DNA of 15,520 nucleotides from Lachnospiraceae bacterium. GTDB lineage: Bacteria > Bacillota_A > Clostridia > Lachnospirales > Lachnospiraceae. Below the pieces are notes generated by a model that searched no databases, had not been told where the DNA came from, and saw nothing but the letters and a program-made list of their open reading frames with translations. Made by a program: the position numbers and the translations under genes. The DNA lies in the NCBI GenBank assembly GCA_024684065.1, contig JAIKXO010000142.1, forward strand, positions 1-15,520. Direction: 5' to 3'. Positions 1-6,674 of the stretch are shown here, piece after piece; positions within the stretch are counted from its first letter, which is position 1; each line of letters opens with the position of its first letter.

Positions 1-67
1 ATATGGAAAACTTCAGTATCGCGTGCTAAGATCATAATGCTGTGATATAAACGTCGATCAGATGCCT

Positions 68-98
68 TTGACACATAGATTCTATTCTCCCTTATAGT
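68..98 (+). promoter_or_regulatory. Putative sigma-A promoter of the first lipoprotein gene
   Basis: A perfect -35 hexamer TTGACA (68-73) is followed by a -10 TATAGT (93-98) with one mismatch. The 19-nt spacer is longer than the ideal 17. It would give a leader of about 75 nt before the start at 180. The -10 region lies inside the string TTATAGTCAAC, which recurs in the hairpin after the gene. This is a sequence match only. Confidence 0.5.
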
Positions 99-179
99 CA
101 ACAGGCAAATAACGAAGCTGACGGTTACAGATCCGTGGCAGGTTTCCCGAATGTGCACGGGTTTAGAAGGGAACGGTAT

Positions 180-1148
180 ATGAAACGATTCGGAAGATGC
201 TGTACCATACTGTTATTTTTATTTATCCTTCCGCTTTTTGGTTCATGCAGCCACATGGAGGATGACTTGCCGGTAAAAGCAGAGGATTCTTCTATTGAGG
301 ATAATTTCGACAAAAAAGCACAGGCTCCGGAAACAGGGGAGGATGATAAGATATACGGCTCTCTGACTGAACTGTTCGAAGCCTTTATGAACGGACAGGA
401 AGCTGTGCCGCCAGCCCTGGAGGCGCTTTCTCTGTATGAATCAGAAATCGGGTTAAATACTGTCGATCAACTGAAAGAGGAATTCGGCGGGGTGGGTACG
501 GCCAGATTCGCGTTCGGCTATATAGACGGCGATGACATTCCGGAGCTGTTAATGTCATTTGGGACTTTTCATGTTGCGGGCGTCTATATATTCACTATAA
601 ACAAGGAAATTGGAGAAACGGTTCTTACAGGCGAGTTTTCATCCTTCGGGGGCGTATCGTATGTTGAAAAAAAGAACAGGATACTAAGCCAGTACGGAAA
701 TCACGGCTATTATATGCAGGTCGTATCCATGATAGATGGCGGCAGGGCAAGGCTCGTCGGTTCAGGCGTTGATAACGGGGGTGGCCGGGATGGCCGGCAG
801 TATTATTATGCAGGCTATGAGCTTCCCGAGGGGGTTGACGGAACCCGCAAGGACTCATACTTTGGTCTGGGAGGCAACGGTGGAGAGGACTGTATTGAGA
901 TTGATGGGCCTGACGACAGTTTTATTGTGAGCGAAGAGGAATACATGGATCATATGGAAGAACTGCTTAATTTGGGCGAAGAATGGCAGAAGATAAAAAC
1001 AGGCGATGAAGGCAGGGATCATATAGAAGAGCAGCTTGATTTTGGCAAAGACGGGCAGATGGTTGAAATCGGCTATAACAGCATGAGTCCGGTAAATCTG
1101 AAACCCGGCGGGCTAAACCTGACAGGACATATGGCGGAGAGCTTCTGA
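180..1148 (+). CDS. Putative lipoprotein of unknown function
   Basis: The product is a 322-residue predicted lipoprotein. Residues 1-23 form a signal peptide: basic KRFGR, a hydrophobic stretch CCTILLFLFILPLF, then GSC with Cys23 as the likely lipidated residue. The lipobox has Phe at -3, which is unusual but tolerated. The mature protein begins with an acidic low-complexity linker, then a globular part containing a YIDGDDIPELL segment around residues 110-120. That segment resembles Asp-rich surface-protein domains common in Clostridia. I do not recognise a function. The start at 180 is chosen over an in-frame ATG at 135 because AGAAGG (165-170) lies 9 nt upstream and the signal peptide begins there. 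The gene appears monocistronic, with a promoter at 68-98 and a hairpin immediately downstream. Confidence 0.8.
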   Translation: MKRFGRCCTILLFLFILPLFGSCSHMEDDLPVKAEDSSIEDNFDKKAQAPETGEDDKIYGSLTELFEAFMNGQEAVPPALEALSLYESEIGLNTVDQLKEEFGGVGTARFAFGYIDGDDIPELLMSFGTFHVAGVYIFTINKEIGETVLTGEFSSFGGVSYVEKKNRILSQYGNHGYYMQVVSMIDGGRARLVGSGVDNGGGRDGRQYYYAGYELPEGVDGTRKDSYFGLGGNGGEDCIEIDGPDDSFIVSEEEYMDHMEELLNLGEEWQKIKTGDEGRDHIEEQLDFGKDGQMVEIGYNSMSPVNLKPGGLNLTGHMAESF

Positions 1149-1151
1149 ACT

Positions 1152-1193
1152 TATAGTCAACGTCAATTTGTTATTGACGTTGACTATAGTTTT
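1152..1193 (+). terminator. Perfect 16-bp stem-loop, probable terminator
   Basis: Arm TATAGTCAACGTCAAT (1152-1167) pairs perfectly with ATTGACGTTGACTATA (1173-1188) around a 5-nt loop TTGTT. It starts 3 nt after the stop codon of the lipoprotein gene. Only a short run of four T follows, and the stem is AT-rich, so termination may be inefficient. An mRNA-stabilising hairpin or a piece of a dispersed repeat are alternatives. Confidence 0.6.
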
Positions 1194-1240
1194 GAAGAGT
1201 AATAAAATTTCAAGTGCTTTATCTTTAACAATAGTCTTAT

Positions 1241-1269
1241 TTGATAGAAATCTTTTAATATGATACTAT
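1241..1269 (+). promoter_or_regulatory. Putative extended -10 promoter for the LysRS operon
   Basis: TTGATA (1241-1246), 17-nt spacer, TACTAT (1264-1269), with TG at 1261-1262 giving an extended -10. The surrounding 1190-1270 stretch is AT-rich. Transcription would start near 1276, giving a leader of about 145 nt that contains the 60-bp tandem repeat. An overlapping TATGAT at 1259 is an alternative -10 without a well-spaced -35. Confidence 0.4.
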
Positions 1270-1287
1270 GTTAATACGTTTTTGAGG

Positions 1288-1397
1288 AGCTATCGACTTT
1301 GCGGAGGGTTTATCGGGCGTTTCAGGTTTGGAGCCCCGTTTTTCATAAGCTGCTGCCTTTGCGGAGTGTATATCAGGCATTTCAGGGACGGGGACCC
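1288..1397 (+). repeat. Imperfect 60-bp tandem repeat in the LysRS leader
   Basis: Two units begin at 1288 and 1348, offset by exactly 60 nt. By hand alignment about 37 of the first 50 positions match. The best conserved core is CTTTGCGGAG-GT-TATC-GGC-TTTCAGG, and identity is lost near 1338/1398. The first unit ends in GAGCCCCGTTTTT, where a weak GGG/CCC stem followed by five T could act as an attenuator. I see no T-box AGGGUGGNACCGCG-type core, so tRNA-dependent antitermination is not supported. Confidence 0.6.
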
Positions 1398-1420
1398 ATT
1401 TATAAACAGGAGGAGAAAAA

Positions 1421-3436
1421 ATGCATTGGTCGGATGTTATAGCTGAAGAAATAGTAAAAAAGAAGCCGGATAAGGAAAAATACATCTGCGCGGCGGGCAT
1501 CAGCCCCTCGGGCTCTATTCATATCGGTAATTTCAGGGATGTTGCAACAAGTCTGTTTGTCGTGGAGGCACTGGAGAGGCTGGGAAAGAAGGCGGTCCTT
1601 CTTTTTTCGTGGGATGAATTTGACAGGCTCAGGAAAGTGCCTGTAAACGTTGATAAGATCACCGAGGGCTTTGAAAAATATATCGGATATCCCTACATAG
1701 ATGTCCCGAATCCTTTCGATACGGATGAGAAGAACTATGCAGAGCATTTCGAGAAGGAGTTTGAGGCTTCAGTTCAAAAATTCGGGATAGAAATGGACTA
1801 CCGCCATCAGGCCGAAATGTACAGAAGCGGAAAGTACAGGGAGCATATACTCACGGCTATTGCAAAGAGAGCCGAGATATTCGATATCCTTGACAGCTTC
1901 CGCACGCAGGATGCGGTGGAGGGAGAAAGGGAAGCCTATTTTCCCGTGAGCATTTACTGTCCGCACTGCAGGAGAGATACAACAAAGGTCATTTCATACG
2001 ATGACGATACAAAGATCGCCGAATACGAGTGCAAATGCGGACATACGGGAAGCTTTGACTTTACAAAGGATACAAACTGCAAGCTGGCCTGGAAGGTTGA
2101 CTGGCCGATGAGATGGATGTATGAAGGAGTGGATTTTGAGCCGGGAGGAAAGGATCACGCAGCCCCGGGAGGTTCATACGATACAAGCCGCGTGATTGCG
2201 GAAAAGATATTCGGGATCGAGGCTCCCATCTTTAAAGGATACGAATTTATCGGGATTAAAGGGACTACCGGAAAGATGTCGGGCTCATCAGGGCTCAATC
2301 TTACGCCGGATACCCTTCTTAAGATCTACCAGCCTGAGATTCTCTTATGGCTTTATTCGAGAGTTGAGCCCAATAAGGCTTTTGACCTCTGCTTTGATGA
2401 CGGGATACTCAGGCAGTATTTTGAATTCGACAAGATGTATAACCAGTACATAAGCGGTGAAGCCGATGACCATATAAGATCCGTCATGCAGAACTGCCTG
2501 CTCACCGATAAGGAGATAAAGACTGTTCCGATGGCTCTGTTAGTCCAGCTCGGATCCATCGTGGATTTTAATGTTCCCATGCTGGAAACGGTGTTTGCAA
2601 AGATAGACCAGCCGTATAAGTATGAGGACTTTAAGGAGAGGCTTGATCTTGCGAGGTACTGGCTTGAAAACTGTTCACCCGAAAATGCAAACAAGCTGCT
2701 TCCCTACAGGAACTGGGAGAGGTATGAAGAACTGAGCGAGGATGAGAGGAAGGAGATAAAGATCCTTCATGATTATCTGAACAATAATGAATACACCCTT
2801 GATGAGCTCAACACGATGCTGTATGACATTCCCAAGCAGGTATTTGGCGAGAATGCCGAAAATCTGAAAAAAATACAGGGTGTGTTCTTCAAAAACGTAT
2901 ATCAGCTGCTTCTCAACAAGGAAAAGGGGCCGAGGCTCTATCTCTTCTTATATGCGATAGAAAAGGAGAGTTATGTTAGGCTTCTTGACTTCTCAGCCCC
3001 TAAGACTGAAGAGGAGATGATCCCGGTGTCCGAAATAGGAAAGGATCCGTCTGAGGAGAAGGAAGAAAAGGTCGAATATGGAGATCCCGATCCGGTAGAA
3101 CCCGTAAAGGAAGAGGTATCCTTAGATGATTTTGCAAAGCTTGATCTAAGGGTCTGCAGGGTCCTTAAATGCCAGGAGATCAGGAAGTCCCACAGCTGCT
3201 ATAAGCTCACGCTGTTCGACGGGCTTAAGGAGAGGGTGATAGTTTCGTCCGTTAAGTCATATTACAAGCCTGAAGAGCTTATCGGCAAAAAGATAATAGT
3301 GATCGCGAATCTCGCCCCTGCAAGGATAACCGGCGTGACAAGCGAAGGCATGCTTCTTGCGGGCACGAACAATGCCTGCGGCTGTAAGATCATCTTTGTG
3401 GATGATATGGTTCCGGAGGGGACAAGAATACAGTAG
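1421..3436 (+). CDS. lysS: Class I lysyl-tRNA synthetase fused to a C-terminal EMAP/Trbp111-type tRNA-binding domain
   Basis: The protein (671 aa) charges tRNA-Lys with lysine in the cytoplasm. It belongs to the class I (archaeal type, also called LysK) family rather than the usual bacterial class II. Seen in the sequence: an N-terminal Rossmann segment with the HIGH-type motif HIGN (34-37) within SPSGSIHIGN; a zinc-ribbon-like insert with Cys180, Cys183, Cys204 and Cys206; the KMSKS-type motif KMSGS (285-289) just after KGTTG; and a helical anticodon-binding region to about 520. An acidic linker (about 525-565) leads to residues 566-671, which match the OB-fold tRNA-binding domain of MetG C-termini, Trbp111 and EMAP-II (DFAKLDLRV, VIVSSVKSYY, MLLAG). 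Class I LysRS is usually about 500-530 residues, so the extra length is this added domain. AGGAGG (1408-1413) precedes the ATG. It is probably cotranscribed with the ABC genes, 26 bp downstream. Confidence 0.92.
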   Translation: MHWSDVIAEEIVKKKPDKEKYICAAGISPSGSIHIGNFRDVATSLFVVEALERLGKKAVLLFSWDEFDRLRKVPVNVDKITEGFEKYIGYPYIDVPNPFDTDEKNYAEHFEKEFEASVQKFGIEMDYRHQAEMYRSGKYREHILTAIAKRAEIFDILDSFRTQDAVEGEREAYFPVSIYCPHCRRDTTKVISYDDDTKIAEYECKCGHTGSFDFTKDTNCKLAWKVDWPMRWMYEGVDFEPGGKDHAAPGGSYDTSRVIAEKIFGIEAPIFKGYEFIGIKGTTGKMSGSSGLNLTPDTLLKIYQPEILLWLYSRVEPNKAFDLCFDDGILRQYFEFDKMYNQYISGEADDHIRSVMQNCLLTDKEIKTVPMALLVQLGSIVDFNVPMLETVFAKIDQPYKYEDFKERLDLARYWLENCSPENANKLLPYRNWERYEELSEDERKEIKILHDYLNNNEYTLDELNTMLYDIPKQVFGENAENLKKIQGVFFKNVYQLLLNKEKGPRLYLFLYAIEKESYVRLLDFSAPKTEEEMIPVSEIGKDPSEEKEEKVEYGDPDPVEPVKEEVSLDDFAKLDLRVCRVLKCQEIRKSHSCYKLTLFDGLKERVIVSSVKSYYKPEELIGKKIIVIANLAPARITGVTSEGMLLAGTNNACGCKIIFVDDMVPEGTRIQ

Positions 3437-3462
3437 GGAATCGGCGCAGTAGGAGGATTGGG

Positions 3463-4818
3463 ATGGGATCTGTTATAAACGGGCAGGAGTTTACCGGTAT
3501 TATCGGATGGCTGATGACTGCCGTCGGATATATGGAAATCATGAAAAAATGCGGCGTTCAAAGGTGGTGGCTTGCGTTCGTGCCTGTGGCAAGGGAATAC
3601 CAGATAAGCCTCTGCTCCAACAGGGAAAAGGACGGACGGAGCTTTGTGATACTTACGATCCCTTATTATGTGGTCAGTATTCCGTTAACCCTTATTGATG
3701 AGGGGTCGTGGAAACACGTCATTCTTGCCATCTTTGCTCTTTCTATTACACTGGCAAGGTTTATTTATCTGATACGTATCTACCTCGGACTCTGCCAGGT
3801 CTTTGCAAGGAGCAAAAAGTGGGTGTTGAGCTGGATACTTATAGAGGGAATCACTTCTCTTGTCTGGGGATTTTCAAAGAAGTTTGAAGCAAACATACAG
3901 GTTGAACATCCGGATAAGGATGCGGGCGCAAAAATTTCCGGCGCAAGCGCAGAGACCCTGGATAACGGGCTTACGGTAAACATAAAGGAACGCACCGCTT
4001 TGGATTTCTTTAAGAAGAAATGTCTGTTAAAGGATATTCACATGAATATCCCGCCCGGGCATATGGTGCTTCTTTTAGGAGGGTCGGGAGCAGGAAAGAC
4101 GACGTTCGTCAATGCGGTCACAGGCTATGAAAAGGCGGATGCCTCAATTCTTTTAAAGGATCAGGATATTTACAGGGAATATAATAAACTTAAATATGAT
4201 GTCGGTTTCGTCCCCCAGCAGGATCTGATGAGGGGGAACGATACCGTACAGCTCACTCTGTCAGATGCGGCTTCGCTCCGACTTCCGGCAGACACTCCGA
4301 TACCGATCCGAAGAGAGAGGGTGCAGGGAGTGCTGGAGGACTTCGGACTTTCCACGATCAGAACAAGCCTTGTTGAAAAACTTTCCGGGGGACAGAAAAA
4401 ACGTCTGTCGATCGCGATGGAGTTTATTTCCGATCCTTCTCTTTTTATTCTGGATGAGCCGGATTCCGGCCTTGACGGAGTCGTGGCAAGAGGGCTCTTT
4501 GAAAAGCTTCGGGCAATCGCCGATTCGGGAAAGATCGTTATTGTCATCACCCATACGCCGGATCGTGTGATCGATCTGTTTGATGATGTCATCGTACTGG
4601 CCAAGGATGCCTCAAGAACCGGGAGGCTTGCTTATTACGGGCCGGTGAAGGAAGCATATGATTTCTTCGGAAAGCAGTCCATGGAAGAAATACTCCTCAG
4701 CATCAACCAGAAGGATGAAGGCGGAGAGGGACGGGCCGACGAGTTCGTTGAGAAATATGCGGACCTTATCGCGGGCACGGGTTCAGAGGCCGGAGAACAG
4801 GACAGAAAGGTGGGTTAG
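3463..4818 (+). CDS. ABCG-type ABC transporter ATPase with an N-terminal membrane domain
   Basis: The protein (451 aa) has two parts. Residues 1-140 hold about four hydrophobic segments with a WWLAFVPVAREY-type motif, resembling small membrane domains such as DUF5684. Residues about 170-400 are an ABC nucleotide-binding domain: Walker A GGSGAGKT (206-213), Q-loop PQQ (251-253), signature LSGGQ (307-311), Walker B LFILDEP (327-333), D-loop SGLD and switch His364. The sequence around the signature and the end of the domain (YYGPVKEAYDFF) are typical of the ABCG/White subfamily. It should hydrolyse ATP to drive the permease encoded 3 bp downstream; the substrate is unknown. AGGAGG (3451-3456) lies 6 nt before the ATG. 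A partial copy of the GCGCAG element (3444-3449) ends 13 nt before the start. Fusion of a membrane domain to the front of the ATPase is the odd feature. Confidence 0.85.
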   Translation: MGSVINGQEFTGIIGWLMTAVGYMEIMKKCGVQRWWLAFVPVAREYQISLCSNREKDGRSFVILTIPYYVVSIPLTLIDEGSWKHVILAIFALSITLARFIYLIRIYLGLCQVFARSKKWVLSWILIEGITSLVWGFSKKFEANIQVEHPDKDAGAKISGASAETLDNGLTVNIKERTALDFFKKKCLLKDIHMNIPPGHMVLLLGGSGAGKTTFVNAVTGYEKADASILLKDQDIYREYNKLKYDVGFVPQQDLMRGNDTVQLTLSDAASLRLPADTPIPIRRERVQGVLEDFGLSTIRTSLVEKLSGGQKKRLSIAMEFISDPSLFILDEPDSGLDGVVARGLFEKLRAIADSGKIVIVITHTPDRVIDLFDDVIVLAKDASRTGRLAYYGPVKEAYDFFGKQSMEEILLSINQKDEGGEGRADEFVEKYADLIAGTGSEAGEQDRKVG

Positions 4819-4821
4819 GCA

Positions 4822-5766
4822 ATGGGGGAAAAAACACTCAGGCATAAGGGACGGTTCTCCCAGACCTTTATATATCTCGGCAAGCTCTACAGGATGTTTA
4901 TTTTCCAGAATGACTGGAAGGTGCTTCCGATGGCGGCTATCATAGCAGGACTTGTATCCTTTGTCGTAGGCGCCAATCTTTTTAAGACCCAGGAGGGGAC
5001 TCTGATGGGAACCTTTGCCCTTTCCTGTATCTGTATCTGGAACGGGTTTTTTAATTCGATCCAGGTGATCTGCAGGGAGAGGGCGATTGTGAAGAGGGAA
5101 CATCGTTCCGGGCTTCACATTTCCGCGTATATTGCCGCGCACATGATATATCAGGCGTCTCTCTGTCTGGCCCAGACAGTTATAACGATCATGGTCTGCA
5201 AGCTTACCAAAGTGAGCTTTCCGACCGAGAGTCTTATAACACCCTGGCCGATCGTCGATATCGCAATCTCTCTGTTCTTGACCACATACTGTGCCGATAT
5301 GATGGCTTTGATGGTATCTTCCTTTGTGCATACCACGACTGCCGCGATGACTGTCATGCCGTTCCTTCTGATCTTTCAGCTGGTTTTTTCCGGTGCTTTC
5401 TTTCAGCTTTCGGGGTTCTCCGTAAAGATCACGAATTTTACGATAGCAAAGTGGGGACTCACCGCTCTTTGTTCCCAGGGGGATTATAACAGCAAGCCCA
5501 TGACCTCGCTCTGGAATTCGGCGGCAAAGCTTAAAAATATGGAGATAGAAGGACAGAAGCCGATCTATGAGACAATGCTGTATCTTGAGCAGAACGATAT
5601 GAAGGATAAGATCCTTGACTGGAGCGGTAAAAACAATCAGAATCCGGTTTATGCCTTCGAAGCGGATAATGTCCTTAAATGCTGGGGATTCCTTGTCCTT
5701 TTCATTTTTGTCTATGCATTTATCGCCGTTATCTGCCTTGAATTTATCGATCATGACAAGAGATAG
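4822..5766 (+). CDS. ABC-2/ABCG-type transporter permease
   Basis: The product is a 314-residue membrane protein with about six predicted transmembrane segments, near residues 35-53, 60-80, 103-127, 143-166, 171-195 and 286-308. The segment CRERAIVKREHRSGLHISAYI (84-104) matches the short amphipathic region before the second membrane block in ABCG transporters, where R/E-rich sequence precedes G-x-x-x-S-A-Y. The soluble loop at about 205-280 sits between the last two segments, as in ABCG half transporters. It starts 3 bp after the ATPase stop codon and should form the channel driven by that ATPase. Here the two halves that form a single White-type polypeptide in eukaryotes are separate genes. 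Export of a lipid, peptide or drug is possible, but the substrate cannot be read from sequence. A GGTGGG stretch overlapping the upstream gene may serve as the ribosome binding site. Confidence 0.85.
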   Translation: MGEKTLRHKGRFSQTFIYLGKLYRMFIFQNDWKVLPMAAIIAGLVSFVVGANLFKTQEGTLMGTFALSCICIWNGFFNSIQVICRERAIVKREHRSGLHISAYIAAHMIYQASLCLAQTVITIMVCKLTKVSFPTESLITPWPIVDIAISLFLTTYCADMMALMVSSFVHTTTAAMTVMPFLLIFQLVFSGAFFQLSGFSVKITNFTIAKWGLTALCSQGDYNSKPMTSLWNSAAKLKNMEIEGQKPIYETMLYLEQNDMKDKILDWSGKNNQNPVYAFEADNVLKCWGFLVLFIFVYAFIAVICLEFIDHDKR

Positions 5767-5775
5767 GGGCAAATC

Positions 5776-5830
5776 GGCATAAACTAAAGTTTATGCCTAA
5801 GCGCACGATTTGCTGCGCAAATCGGCGCAG
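5776..5830 (+). repeat. Structured intergenic element, long form, copy 1
   Basis: First part: a 22-nt palindrome with arms GGCATAAACT and AGTTTATGCC around AA (5776-5797). Second part: GCGC (5801-5804), a bulged A, arm CGATTTGC (5806-5813), loop TGC, arm GCAAATCG (5817-5824), and GCGC (5825-5828), followed by AG. The outer GCGC boxes can pair, extending the stem to 12 bp. It ends 14 nt before the ATG at 5845, and a GAGGAG ribosome binding site fills that gap. The same layout is found at 6556-6608. Confidence 0.7.
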
Positions 5831-5844
5831 TGAGGAGCGTATTT

Positions 5845-6501
5845 ATGAAAAAGAAAATCGGCCGGCTACGTACGGTCATGATGATCCTTGTATCATGCCT
5901 GATATTGACGGTAATGCAGGGGTGCCATATCCATATAGATCTGACAGGGCAGGCAAAGGAAGCGAATGGTGCTTCGTCTGCGTTGACGGATGTCAATACA
6001 GAACAGGCAAAACAGGCTGAGGAAAACCGTCATATTGAAACAGATGACGAAATACTTAAGAAAGTTGAAGAAGCCCGTCTTGCCAATCCATGGGGCGAGA
6101 CGCAGAGCCTTACCGTAGCGACAGAGTGGGCGGGTCTTGACTTTGCCATGAAGGAAGAGGAGATAGTTTTAGAAAACGGACAGAAGATGGAGTTAGCCAC
6201 ATACCGGTACAGGACAGGGACAGTGGAAGCTTTGTATAAGTCGGAGGGATATGAGCTGAGGGTCGGAAAGGCGCGAGACGTGAGTGATTCTATGCCGGGG
6301 GATAAGGAACGGTATGCTTCAGAGTGGGAGGAAAGCTATGAAGGCTTTTTTGCCCATTGCTTTGGGGACGGGGAAAATATCCGCATGGCTTACATTGATG
6401 AAGGAGAGGATCATTATTATATAATGTTTGACAGTGAGGAAGAGGAGTGCGGACTTACGTCCGGCGATCTGTCATTATTAGCATACGAACTCGGGAAATA
6501 A
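5845..6501 (+). CDS. Putative lipoprotein with a C-terminal DUF4367-like domain
   Basis: The product is a 218-residue predicted lipoprotein. Residues 1-27 form a signal peptide: basic KKKIGRLR, hydrophobic core TVMMILVSCLILTV, lipobox VMQGC with Cys27 lipidated. A polar linker (28-65) is followed by a domain starting LANPWGETQSL and containing LATYRYRTGTVEALY, ELRVGKA and a late YIDEGEDHYYIMF strand pattern. This order resembles small DUF4367-type extracytoplasmic domains of Firmicutes, which are often found on lipoproteins or anti-sigma-like proteins. The family match is from memory of the pattern. I chose the ATG at 5845 because GAGGAG (5832-5837) lies 7 nt upstream and the signal peptide begins there; a GTG at 5830 would sit inside the structured element. 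The molecular role is unknown. Confidence 0.75.
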   Translation: MKKKIGRLRTVMMILVSCLILTVMQGCHIHIDLTGQAKEANGASSALTDVNTEQAKQAEENRHIETDDEILKKVEEARLANPWGETQSLTVATEWAGLDFAMKEEEIVLENGQKMELATYRYRTGTVEALYKSEGYELRVGKARDVSDSMPGDKERYASEWEESYEGFFAHCFGDGENIRMAYIDEGEDHYYIMFDSEEEECGLTSGDLSLLAYELGK

Positions 6502-6529
6502 TCTGGGTGGCTTTATCGAATGCGGAAAT

Positions 6530-6555
6530 GATTCGGTCAGCAGGCTGACCGGATC
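6530..6555. other. 12-bp inverted repeat next to element copy 2
   Basis: GATTCGGTCAGC (6530-6541) pairs with GCTGACCGGATC (6544-6555), with a single G-T wobble and a 2-nt spacer. It abuts the palindrome of the next element directly. As RNA it would be a stable hairpin, and as DNA a nearly perfect palindrome. No T-run follows, so it is not a standard terminator for the upstream lipoprotein gene. Confidence 0.55.
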
Positions 6556-6608
6556 GGCATAAACTAAAGTTTATGCCTGAGCGCACGATTCCTTCGGAAT
6601 CGGGGCAG
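6556..6608 (+). repeat. Structured intergenic element, long form, copy 2
   Basis: The 22-nt palindrome (6556-6577) is identical to that at 5776-5797. It is followed by TGAGCGCA, arm CGATTCC (6586-6592), loop TTC, arm GGAATCG (6596-6602) and GGGCAG (6603-6608). Compared with copy 1 the stem has changed on both sides and still pairs perfectly. An exceptionally strong Shine-Dalgarno-like AGGAGGTGA (6607-6615) follows at once, but no ATG, GTG or TTG stands at a usable distance. The next gene starts 66 nt further on with its own ribosome binding site. Confidence 0.7.
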
Positions 6609-6674
6609 GAGGTGACCGGCGGTTAGGCTGTCGGCAGCAGTTGTAAAATAATTCAGAAAACGGAGGGAAAGTGC

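Noticed and set aside
1151..1188. Full transposon or insertion sequence around the first lipoprotein gene
   Set aside because: Only an 11-bp half-site match is present on the left and no transposase is encoded, so only a shared string can be claimed.
1276..1420. T-box riboswitch controlling the synthetase
   Set aside because: The expected T-box core and antiterminator pattern are absent; the leader is instead a tandem repeat.
4783..5772. A 329-codon open frame on the minus strand
   Set aside because: It lies fully antisense to the permease gene, which has clear membrane segments and family motifs. Its translation is rich in His, Arg and Lys without domain pattern, as expected for a shadow frame.
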